NCBI RefSeq assembly: GCF_050434145.1 | Contig: NZ_JBNPVX010000003.1 | Location: 49,753 to 113,752, forward strand | Source of the DNA: JAISST01 sp050434145 | GTDB taxonomy: Bacteria > Fusobacteriota > Fusobacteriia > Fusobacteriales > Fusobacteriaceae | Direction: 5' to 3' | Length of the DNA stretch: 64,000 bases | Part shown: piece after piece, positions 9,361 through 16,068 of the stretch | How the letters are laid out: every line of letters begins with the position of its first letter | Numbering within the stretch: the first letter of the stretch is position 1 | Program-made: the position numbers and the translations under genes | The notes under the pieces: generated by a model | Seen by the model: the letters and a program-made list of their open reading frames with translations, nothing else | Told to the model about the DNA's origin: nothing | Databases searched by the model: none

Positions 9361-9566
9361 TTGAAAGGTGCAAGTATTTTTTTATAGATAGTCTATCCAT
9401 TATCAGCATTTAGATTTTAAAATATATAAATCAATTCATAAATTAATTAATAATTTTAGATCTTCAAAGGATATTTCCTTATTAATGTATCTCTCCACTA
9501 GCAACAATAATTCCTCTTTACTCATTCGAATCGCCCCATTTAATACTCTTGAAATTTAAATTTATT
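9361..9566. other. Non-coding remnant stretch
   Basis: About 200 bp between the acetyltransferase remnant and the FMN-binding protein gene. It holds only a 29-codon minus-strand frame (about 9509-9420, MSKEELLLLVERY...) with no clear ribosome site. It may be another decayed fragment. Confidence 0.3.
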
Positions 9567-9971
9567 TTACATATGTTTTTTTCCATTAAACAATGCATTA
9601 TCAACAGCTTTTTTTATTACCATACTAGAATTTGTAACACCTGCAATAGTATCTACATCCACTTTTTGACTTCTGATTATTTCGTCTACTATATTTTCTG
9701 CCCCTTTTCCTCTATCATGATAGTATTCTTCTAAATCAATCTCAGTGATTTTTTTATCTTTTACCACAACTTTTACTTTAGCCCTAATGTAAATTGCATC
9801 ATATTCACCTTTATATGTTCCATTTTCTATTGAATTCACATCCTTTGCAGAATATGTAATTGCATTAATCTTTTGATTATAACTGATAAAATCAATTAAG
9901 TTATATTTTTTATTTATAAAAAATATAACTACTAATATTATCAATCCTAGTCCTATAAAATATTTGTTCAT
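9567..9971 (-). CDS. Membrane-anchored FMN-binding domain protein
   Basis: A 134-residue protein with one N-terminal transmembrane helix (GLGLIILVVIFFI) followed by an FMN_bind domain. The domain begins NGTYKGEYD, continues IRAKVKVVVKDKKITEIDL, and ends with DVDTIAGVTNSSMVIKKAV, the counterpart of the D-[ST]-[ILV]-[SA]-G-[AV]-T-x-[ST]-S motif to which ApbE-type transferases attach FMN in RnfG and NqrC relatives. The flavin would sit outside the inner membrane. Whether the link is covalent here is inference. The ORF is open from a GTG at 9980, but GGGGTGA sits 7 nt before the ATG at 9971. It lies 28 nt downstream of the MipA-like gene and is probably cotranscribed with it. Confidence 0.85.
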   Translation of the reverse strand: MNKYFIGLGLIILVVIFFINKKYNLIDFISYNQKINAITYSAKDVNSIENGTYKGEYDAIYIRAKVKVVVKDKKITEIDLEEYYHDRGKGAENIVDEIIRSQKVDVDTIAGVTNSSMVIKKAVDNALFNGKKHM

Positions 9972-9998
9972 GAAAATCACCCCATATTTTTATGTAAT

Positions 9999-10736
9999 CT
10001 AGAAATGATACTTCATTCCAACTCCAGCATTTATCATATAACTATTCTCTATAATTGGAGATTTTTTAATTTCTGATGAAAATTTCTCACTTGATATAAA
10101 TGATATTACTGAAAAATTTTGAGTCATATAATATTCTGTTGCAATATCAATCTTTATAGAATAAATATCATTTGGTGTAAAGGTCTTTGTTATCTTTCCT
10201 CCTAGTTCGTCTTTATCTATTCCCCAATAATAATCACTATAGTCATTAGAATAATAGTTTCCACTAATAGAAGCCACTAAATATAATTTTTCAGTTATTG
10301 GGAATATTTTACTTAATTTTAAATTTGCTTTTGCTCCATGTTCTCCACCATTGATTGAGGCACTTCCCTGAAATGTGGGATCAATATCATATGTTATCTT
10401 AACTCCACCTGATACTTGACTTTTTCTTTTAACAATGGATTTATAACCTCTGTCCATATCTTTTCCTTTTATAGAATAGCCATCAAACAAATCTGCAAAA
10501 ATGGATAGTGCCAATTTTTCATATTTGATTATGTCTAATCCTATATCAATTCCATTAAGATAAATACGATTATATCTGGCATTTATCATTGGTATGGGCA
10601 TTACTTCTTTATCTGCCCTATATAACTTATTAATGCTTCCTACTAGCCCAACTCCTATTGATAATTTTTTAGTTTCTGCCAAAAGCAAACTTGTCATATT
10701 AGCTAATAATAGGCTGGTGATTAGTAATTTTTTCAA
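9999..10736 (-). CDS. MipA/OmpV family outer-membrane protein
   Basis: A 245-residue exported beta-barrel protein. Residues 1-20 form a signal peptide (MKKLLITSLLLANMTSLLLA). The mature part shows alternating hydrophobic strands, the GGVKITYDIDPTFQGSAS and YYWGIDKDELGG patterns seen in MipA/OmpV proteins, and ends in MINAGVGMKYHF with the terminal phenylalanine of outer-membrane barrels. MipA was named as a scaffold for murein synthases in E. coli; that role is not shown for this protein. Translation starts at TTG 10736 behind GGGAGG. The FMN-binding gene follows. The upstream side carries a dispersed repeat (10769-11083) whose end is about 33 bp from the start codon. Confidence 0.85.
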   Translation of the reverse strand: MKKLLITSLLLANMTSLLLAETKKLSIGVGLVGSINKLYRADKEVMPIPMINARYNRIYLNGIDIGLDIIKYEKLALSIFADLFDGYSIKGKDMDRGYKSIVKRKSQVSGGVKITYDIDPTFQGSASINGGEHGAKANLKLSKIFPITEKLYLVASISGNYYSNDYSDYYWGIDKDELGGKITKTFTPNDIYSIKIDIATEYYMTQNFSVISFISSEKFSSEIKKSPIIENSYMINAGVGMKYHF

Positions 10737-10768
10737 AACATTTCCTCCCTGTACAATATAAATTTAAG

Positions 10769-11083
10769 CTGTTGCAAAACTATCTTTTTACTTGCAAAAT
10801 TCACACTTTTATTATTCTTTTAATTCTTTCTTTTCCTCCAGATTCACTATGATCGGCTGCTGTTTGGAGTTGGCAGTGACTTGCTATCCAGTTAGCAAAA
10901 TGAATGTATTAGACATGATATTTTGCTTATGTGGATAGTATGTCGTGATGCCAGCGACATAGAGAAGCGCAAGCAACGGCTCTGTGCTTTTTTTAGGCAA
11001 TCCCAACCCCAAAAAGATTTATATAATAATTTTTTGTGAAAATAATAAAGAAAACTTTGTATTTCACAACTGCCTATTATGAA
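10769..11083 (-). repeat. Dispersed intergenic repeat, copy A
   Basis: This stretch begins (plus strand) AAGCTGTTGCAAAACTA and ends CAACTGCCTATTAT. Its head and tail match copy B at 37862-38083, and its head matches copy C at 50546-50650. Unlike copy B it contains an extra central block with two nested inverted repeats: CTATCCA-GCAAAAT (10884-10901) pairing with ATTTTGC-TGGATAG (10920-10938), and TATGTCG/CGACATA (10939-10961). It is locally more GC-rich than its surroundings and has no coding potential. Read on the minus strand, its CAACAGCTTAAA end leads directly into the ribosome site of the MipA-like gene. Confidence 0.75.
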
Positions 11084-11200
11084 ATTATATAAATATTGCA
11101 AAAGTTTTTCCTTAAAATTTAAATAAACTGATAAATAATTCTACCCTCTTAATCTTAATTTTAAACTTTTTCCAATTAAAATATCACATTTTGTATAAAT

Positions 11201-11839
11201 CTATTTTCTGTTCCATAGTAACATCTTAGCAGCATCTCTAAATGTTCCTTTTTTTGCTCCTAATAATTTTTCCATTGATAATATGAAAGCATTTATGCGT
11301 CTTTCCAAAGATTTTGCATCTAATTCAAAAATTATTTCATCAAACATCATATTACCACTGATTAATAGTAATTCTGTCATTTCTAATGGATAGGGAGTTG
11401 AAAATATTTTCTGTTTTATCCCGTCTTCTACAACTGAAGCTATCAATGGGGAAAGGAATTTTACTGATAATGCCAGACTCTTTTGTTGCAATTCATAATT
11501 TTCTGGTTTACATAGTTGTTCAAATATTTTTCCTTTATTTTCAACATTTTCTGGTTTTTGGTTTATAATTATACTATAAATTTTTTCAACAGGTGTTAAA
11601 TTAGTGTCATCAGCTATTTTTTTGCTATTCATTACATCTATTTTTATTATTCGCATTATGATAGCATCCATAATTTCTTCTTTTGACTTAAAATAGTAGT
11701 ATAATGTCCCCTTTGCAATACCAGCTTCATTTAGGATGTCATTTATTGTTGTCTTGCTATAACCTTTGGTATAAAATAACGATTCTGCAATATCTAAAAC
11801 TTCATTTTTGCGAATTTTGCCTTCTTTTTTGATAACCAT
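11201..11839 (-). CDS. TetR family transcriptional regulator
   Basis: A 212-residue repressor-type protein. The N-terminal DNA-binding domain reads ILDIAESLFYTKGYSKTTI-like (residues about 13-35, VLDIAESLFYTKGYSKTTIN) and IAKGTLYYYFKSKEEIMDAI (about 44-63), the standard TetR helix-turn-helix. The remaining part is the ligand-binding all-helical domain with no assignable ligand. AAGGAGG precedes the ATG. A 27-bp perfect palindrome at 11854-11880, right before the ribosome site, is a probable autoregulatory operator. Neighbouring candidates for regulation are the MipA-like/FMN-binding genes downstream on the same strand and the broken cysteine hydrolase on the other side. Confidence 0.93.
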   Translation of the reverse strand: MVIKKEGKIRKNEVLDIAESLFYTKGYSKTTINDILNEAGIAKGTLYYYFKSKEEIMDAIIMRIIKIDVMNSKKIADDTNLTPVEKIYSIIINQKPENVENKGKIFEQLCKPENYELQQKSLALSVKFLSPLIASVVEDGIKQKIFSTPYPLEMTELLLISGNMMFDEIIFELDAKSLERRINAFILSMEKLLGAKKGTFRDAAKMLLWNRK

Positions 11840-11853
11840 AAAACCTCCTTATA

Positions 11854-11880
11854 TTTATAAACCGTCGTTCGGTTTATAAA
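11854..11880. promoter_or_regulatory. Palindromic operator of the TetR gene
   Basis: TTTATAAACCG, a 5-nt spacer TCGTT, and CGGTTTATAAA form a perfect 11-bp inverted repeat 15 bp upstream of the TetR start codon. The ACCG...CGGT core is typical of TetR-family operators. Autoregulation is inferred. Confidence 0.75.
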
Positions 11881-12150
11881 ATAATATCATAATCTTTTTT
11901 ATATGTCAATATTTTTTATAATATAAATAAAAATAAAACTCCACATATGTTTGAAATTTTATCTGATTTTTATTTCTTTTTTCGGGAGTGATTTCATTTC
12001 CAAAACCAAAAATAAAATTATATTACAAGCAGAAATGGATATGCATTCAAGAATTACTGCATGTAGTGTTTCTGAAAGTAGCTGCAATGGTGAGAAATGT
12101 ACATCAATAAAAGTAATGTTTGAGCGTTAGGAGATTAGAGTATATTTCAC
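11881..12150. other. Intergenic stretch with a small Cys-rich open frame
   Basis: No recognisable gene. A 31-codon plus-strand frame at 12035-12130 (MDMHSRITACSVSESSCNGE and onward to a TAG) carries three cysteines but no ribosome site and no family I recognise. It could be the 3' remnant of a lost gene. Confidence 0.3.
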
Positions 12151-12179
12151 TTGACCTTATAAAAGTAGAAGCGTATAAT
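12151..12179 (+). promoter_or_regulatory. Promoter of the cysteine hydrolase gene
   Basis: TTGACC at 12151-12156 and TATAAT at 12174-12179 with exactly 17 bp between them. It lies 87 bp upstream of the ATG at 12266. The promoter is intact although the gene is frameshifted. Confidence 0.7.
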
Positions 12180-12265
12180 ATGGAAATTATAATATCAGAA
12201 AATAAATATGTTTGTGGAAAATAGTTTAAAAATAAATTTTGATTAATAAAAAACTAGGAGGAAAA

Positions 12266-12789
12266 ATGAAAAAAACAGCTCTATTGATTATTGATGTACA
12301 GACAGCATTGATAGAACACGGAATGTATAAATCTGAAAAAGTAATAGAAAACATAAGATCATTGAAAGAACAAGCTGAAAAAACCAGATAGAGGTGATAT
12401 ATGTGGTTCATGATAGCGGATTGGGGAGCATTCTAGAATATAATAGTCCAGGTTGGAAAGTATATAAGGATATAGAACCTAAAAATAATGAAAAATTATT
12501 CAACAAAAAATTTAATAGTGCTTTTAAAGAAACAGGATTGAAAGAGCATCTAAATGAAAGAGGAATAAAAAGATTGGTAGTAGCTGGTCTCCAAACAGAA
12601 TATTGTATCAATTTTTCTCTTATAGGTGGTTTGGAACATGGATATGAATTTGTTATTCCAGAAGATTGTATTACAACTTGCGATGGTTTTAAATTCAATG
12701 CTGCAGAAATAAATGATTTTTATTATAATGTGATTTGGAAAAATAGGGTCGGAAATGTTTTACCAATAAATGAAATACTATGGAAGTAG
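12266..12789 (+). pseudogene. Isochorismatase-family cysteine hydrolase, broken by a single-base frameshift
   Basis: ATG at 12266 behind AGGAGG opens a frame MKKTALLIIDVQTALIEHG that stops at TAG 12389-12391 after 41 codons. The rest of the family fold continues in the next frame from about 12380: EVIYVVHDSGLG, NKKFNSAFKETGL and AGLQTEYCINFSLIGGLEHG. The catalytic triad of the family is all present: Asp in IIDVQ, Lys in NKKFNSAF and Cys in QTEYC. One extra A in the run of six A at 12378-12383 would give the expected AEKNQIEVIYVV junction. The promoter, ribosome site and catalytic residues are all intact, so the break is recent, a contingency switch, or a sequencing error. The substrate is unknown. 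Confidence 0.8.
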
Positions 12790-12880
12790 TCAATTAGCTT
12801 AATTGAATTAGATATTATACAATTGCCTTATTTATAAAATTAATTTTATCAGATGTACTTCATAATATATGATAAACTAT

Positions 12881-12912
12881 AAAAGATGACTCTAAATACA
12901 AGGTCATCTTTT
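12881..12912. terminator. Bidirectional terminator
   Basis: AAAAGATGAC and GTCATCTTTT form a 10-bp stem with a 12-nt loop, with A and T runs at its two ends. It sits between the cysteine hydrolase gene and the convergent HxlR gene. Confidence 0.75.
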
Positions 12913-12989
12913 GAATTTTATAAATCATTATTTTTTGTATAAGTTATAATATTTTAAAATTATCAATGATATTGATGTTTATGTAAGAT

Positions 12990-13319
12990 TTATTTATCTT
13001 TTGAAATTTTCTCTTTATATTCTTCTCCCCACTTCCACATGATGTCATGGATAGGCTTTAGGCTGTATCCTAGTTCTGTAAGAGAATATTCCACACGAGG
13101 TGGAACTTCTGCATATATTTTTCTATTTACTAAGCCACTTTCTTCCATAACACGAAGATGCTGTGTCAATACTTTTTGAGAAATAGCTGTTAAAGATTTT
13201 TTCAACTGACCAAATCGTTTTGTCCCCAAAAGTAATTCTCGTATAATAAGTATTTTCCATTTATCACCCATTAGTGTAAGAGTAGTTTCAACTGGGCAAG
13301 CTGGTAGTTCCTTTTTCAT
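12990..13319 (-). CDS. HxlR family transcriptional regulator
   Basis: A 109-residue winged-helix regulator. It has the HxlR layout: an N-terminal CPVETTLTLMGDKWKILIIR with the conserved cysteine at residue 8, RFGQLKKSLTAISQKVLTQHL as the recognition helix region, and the wing in RKIYAEVPPRVEYSLTELG. A single cysteine in this position is used for redox or aldehyde sensing in some relatives; whether that applies here is unknown. It diverges from the flavin-binding gene at 13465, the common arrangement of HxlR regulators with their target oxidoreductase. GGAGG lies 7 nt before the ATG. Confidence 0.93.
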   Translation of the reverse strand: MKKELPACPVETTLTLMGDKWKILIIRELLLGTKRFGQLKKSLTAISQKVLTQHLRVMEESGLVNRKIYAEVPPRVEYSLTELGYSLKPIHDIMWKWGEEYKEKISKDK

Positions 13320-13392
13320 AGATTCTCCTCCAATAGTTTCCTAAAAGTAACTATAGCACTTTATTGTGCCTACTTTACAATTTTTATCTATG

Positions 13393-13407
13393 AGTATATT
13401 ATATACT
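13393..13407. promoter_or_regulatory. Palindrome in the HxlR divergent promoter region
   Basis: AGTATA-TTA-TATACT lies midway between the divergent HxlR regulator and the flavoprotein gene. HxlR proteins commonly bind short GTATA-type inverted repeats, so it is a candidate operator or overlapping -10 region. Confidence 0.45.
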
Positions 13408-13464
13408 TATGGATTTAAAAAATCAAGTTTGAATCTCAATTCACAAAGATGGAGGTAATATGTA

Positions 13465-13866
13465 ATGAATGATTATGTATCAATTCTTAAAAAGAATCCC
13501 AATGGTGTTTTGGCAACACAAAAAGATGGTAAAATTAAAATGCGAGTATTTCAATATCTTTTTTCGGATGAAAATAAGTTATATTTTTGCACTAGTAATA
13601 AAAAATCGGTGTATAATCAGATTAAAGAAAATCCGTACATTTCTTTCTGCACTTATCCTTCTGATTTCTCACTAGTACTTTCAGTGACTGGAAAAGCAGT
13701 ATTTGTAAATGATAAAACACTCAAGATTCGTGCATTAGATGAAAATCCAAGTATCAAATCTATTTATAATATACCTGATAATCCAGTCTTTGAGATATTC
13801 TATATTGATGTGGATGAAGTGCAGACATTTAGTTTTGCAGAAGGTCCTAAAACTTATATGATATAG
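13465..13866 (+). CDS. Pyridoxamine 5'-phosphate oxidase-like flavin-binding protein
   Basis: A 133-residue single-domain protein with the split-barrel fold pattern of the PNPOx-like family: an N-terminal helix, GVLATQKDGKIKMRVFQYL, KLYFCTSNKKSVYNQIKENP, ISFCTYP, and a C-terminal strand FEIFYIDVDEVQTF. Small members of the family bind FMN or F420 and act as reductases of varied substrates, or bind heme; the residues seen here do not allow a choice. GGAGG stands 8 nt before the ATG. It diverges from the HxlR regulator, which probably controls it. Confidence 0.85.
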   Translation: MNDYVSILKKNPNGVLATQKDGKIKMRVFQYLFSDENKLYFCTSNKKSVYNQIKENPYISFCTYPSDFSLVLSVTGKAVFVNDKTLKIRALDENPSIKSIYNIPDNPVFEIFYIDVDEVQTFSFAEGPKTYMI

Positions 13867-14004
13867 CAATAAACTAGATATGGTTATTTTTAATGTAAGA
13901 AAAAATATTACTAAGAGTGAAATTTTGTAAAATATATGATTATAACTCAGATGGAAAATTTATAGAATATTAAAAGAATACATGAGTAGTCGTAAAAAAG
14001 TATA

Positions 14005-14034
14005 AAAATCCCCACATTAATTTGTGGGGATTTT
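14005..14034. terminator. Bidirectional terminator
   Basis: AAAATCCCCACA and TGTGGGGATTTT form a perfect 12-bp stem with a short loop, with T runs on both strands. It separates the flavoprotein gene from the convergent gene at 14123. Confidence 0.88.
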
Positions 14035-14122
14035 GCAAGTATTTAATTTTTTTATGAATATCTTTATTCGACTTTAGAAATCTTTAATTTATTATTTTAC
14101 ACAAATTATTCACTAATGATTT

Positions 14123-14449
14123 TTATTTATTCTTAATAAATTTTTCTTTTAATAAAGAGTTTTCAATGAAACTTGTCATTGACATAAGTTTCTCCCTGCT
14201 AGATGCTTCCAATAAAATCTTTTTTTGACTAGTTATTATTGTAATAACATTTCCGCTCCAAAAAGATGATTTTGCTTCTATTCTCTCAACATCTTTAACA
14301 TTAACTAGATTACGATCTTTTTTCTTTAAGAAAAATGCTAATAATCCAAATCTTAGATACCAAGCAAATGTAACCTCTTGCTCATAAAATAGAGTACCAT
14401 CATTCAAAATTTTTAATTCTGAAACACAACGAAATATTTTTTTCTTCAT
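14123..14449 (-). CDS. Hypothetical protein with a PH-like fold
   Basis: A 108-residue protein not recognised at family level. The middle carries a hydrophobic segment, FAWYLRFGLLAFFLKKKDR, and the flanks alternate in the way of a small beta-sandwich closed by a helix (REKLMSMTSFIENSLL), which resembles bacterial PH-like or YcxB-type domains. AAGGAG lies just before the ATG. It stands alone between a terminator and the divergent recombinase gene. Nothing indicates a function. Confidence 0.6.
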   Translation of the reverse strand: MKKKIFRCVSELKILNDGTLFYEQEVTFAWYLRFGLLAFFLKKKDRNLVNVKDVERIEAKSSFWSGNVITIITSQKKILLEASSREKLMSMTSFIENSLLKEKFIKNK

Positions 14450-14545
14450 AAAAACTCCTTTGCAATAATTATAGTGTTTGATAATTATAGCACATTACTT
14501 TTGTGATTGAAAGAAATTTTAATTATATGAAAAACATAAGAATTA

Positions 14546-14554
14546 TGTTATAAT
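14546..14554 (+). promoter_or_regulatory. Extended -10 element for the recombinase-hslV unit
   Basis: TGT-TATAAT at 14546-14554 is an extended -10 motif 49 bp upstream of the recombinase start. No good -35 is visible. Confidence 0.45.
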
Positions 14555-14602
14555 AATATGTAAAATATCATTCAGAAAAAAATATTTTTGGAGAGTGTTT
14601 TA

Positions 14603-15481
14603 TTGGAGTTAAATATAACAAAGTTAATGATGGATTTTCTCTATATTAGTGAATTTGCTGAAAATAAAAAGTTAAATACTGTAAGAGCAATGAAAAAAGA
14701 TCTTAATCAATTTAATAATTATTTACAGAATGTGGAAAAAGTATATGAAATATCAAAAATTACTTCTATTTTAATAAGAGGTTTTTTGTTGTTTCTTAAA
14801 AATCAGAAAGTTTCGGAGAGATCTATTAATAGAAAATTATCTACTTTTAGAGCTTTTTATAAATATTTGATAAGAAATGATATTGTAAAAACTAGTCCTT
14901 TAGAAAATATATCATTTTATAATTTTTATACAGAAGAACCTGACTTTCTTACATTGGAAGAGATAAATTCTTTGAGAAATGCTATAGAATTAAATAATCT
15001 CAATGGGCTGAGGGACAGACTGATGTTAGAGTTGTTGTATTCAAGTGGAATTACATCTACTGAAATGCTTTTGGTGAGTGAAAGTTTTTTTGACTTGGCT
15101 AAACGAGAACTTCTTGTATATAATGGAAAAAGCAACAGAACAGTATTTTTTAGTAAAAGAGTGGGAGAATTTTATAAGGAATACATCAAAAGAAAAAAAG
15201 AACATTTTAAGGAGAAATATAATCCAAATATTGTGTTTGTCAATAGTTCTGGCACAAGATTAAGTGACAGATCTCTAAGAAGGATAATTGATAGATATGC
15301 AGGAAAGTGTGGGATTAGTAGAGAAATTAGTCCATATAGCTTTCGTCATACTTTTGCAGTTCATATGCTTTTACATGGTATGAATATCAATTTTCTTAAG
15401 ACTCTTATGGGTCATGTAACTATAGAAAGCACTTTGGTTTATGAGCATATACTTTATAAGAAGGGGTTAAAAAATGGATAA
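14603..15481 (+). CDS. XerC/CodV-like tyrosine recombinase with altered active site
   Basis: A 292-residue tyrosine-recombinase fold: SAM-like N-terminal domain (about 1-90, SINRKLSTFRAFYKYLIRND at its end) and catalytic domain (about 110-285). Of the six catalytic positions of XerC, four are present: Lys in NGKSNRT, Arg in SPYSFRH, His in MGHVTIEST and the nucleophile Tyr in LVYEH. The first catalytic Arg, normally in TGLR, is Thr here (SSGITSTE), and the His of the HxxR motif is Tyr (SPYSFRH). GGAG at 14590-14593 favours the TTG at 14603 over the TTG at 14588. Its stop overlaps hslV by 8 nt, the codV-hslV arrangement of Firmicutes. It may be catalytically impaired, or a specialised member. 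Confidence 0.85.
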   Translation: MELNITKLMMDFLYISEFAENKKLNTVRAMKKDLNQFNNYLQNVEKVYEISKITSILIRGFLLFLKNQKVSERSINRKLSTFRAFYKYLIRNDIVKTSPLENISFYNFYTEEPDFLTLEEINSLRNAIELNNLNGLRDRLMLELLYSSGITSTEMLLVSESFFDLAKRELLVYNGKSNRTVFFSKRVGEFYKEYIKRKKEHFKEKYNPNIVFVNSSGTRLSDRSLRRIIDRYAGKCGISREISPYSFRHTFAVHMLLHGMNINFLKTLMGHVTIESTLVYEHILYKKGLKNG

Positions 15482-16010
15482 AAAAATGATGGCAACAACA
15501 ATAATTGCAGTAAAAAAAGAAGGTAAAGTAGCTATGGCTGGAGATGGTCAAGTTACATTTGGGGAAGTAATATTCAAAGGTAATGCAACTAAGATCAGAA
15601 AAATTGCCAATTATAATATATTAGCTGGATTTGCTGGAGCGGCTGCTGATGCCTTTTCATTAATAGATAAATTTGAATATAAATTGGATGAGTTTGGTGG
15701 AAACTTGAAGAAAGCTTCTGTTGAATTAGCAAAAGAATGGAGAACAGACAAAGCACTGAGAATATTGGAAGCAATGCTATTGGTAGCAGATAAAAATTCA
15801 ATATTAATATTATCAGGTAATGGAGATGTAATAGAGCCTGATGGTGATGTGGCTGCTATTGGCAGTGGTGGAAATTATGCATATGCTGCTGGAAGAGCAT
15901 TAGTAAAAAATACTAATATGTCTGCTAAAGATGTTGCTATAGAGGCAATGAATATAGCTGGAGAAATGTGTATTTATACTAATTTGAATGTTAAAGTTGA
16001 GGTTTTGTAG
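15474..16010 (+). CDS. hslV: ATP-dependent protease peptidase subunit HslV
   Basis: Proteasome-like N-terminal nucleophile peptidase of the HslUV protease. The 178 residues match HslV throughout: TTIIAVKKEGKVAMAGDGQV, FKGNATKIRKI, ILAGFAGAAADAFSLIDKFE, NLKKASVELAKEWRTDK, VAAIGSGGNYAYAAGRAL and GEMCIYTN. In E. coli the threonine nucleophile is exposed by removing Met. Here MDKKMMA precedes the two threonines, so simple Met removal from the first ATG would not expose Thr1; B. subtilis CodW/ClpQ also has an N-terminal extension. AAGGGG favours ATG 15474, but ATG 15489 (MATTII) is also possible. The ATPase partner HslU is not downstream, where it would normally be; yqeH follows instead. Confidence 0.93.
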   Translation: MDKKMMATTIIAVKKEGKVAMAGDGQVTFGEVIFKGNATKIRKIANYNILAGFAGAAADAFSLIDKFEYKLDEFGGNLKKASVELAKEWRTDKALRILEAMLLVADKNSILILSGNGDVIEPDGDVAAIGSGGNYAYAAGRALVKNTNMSAKDVAIEAMNIAGEMCIYTNLNVKVEVL

Positions 16011-16068
16011 AAATATAAATTGAAATTATTAATTAAAATGAATATGTAAAAAAGACTAAGGATGGAAT

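Noticed and set aside
9420..9509. 29-codon minus-strand frame MSKEELLLLVERY...
   Set aside because: No clear ribosome site and no recognised family; perhaps a gene remnant, but not supportable as a gene.
10892..11101. 69-residue minus-strand frame inside repeat copy A
   Set aside because: It runs through the inverted repeats of a non-coding dispersed element and has no counterpart in copy B.
14603..15481. Integrase marking a mobile element
   Set aside because: No attachment-site repeats, no excisionase and no phage genes; it is coupled to hslV as in the chromosomal codV-hslV arrangement.
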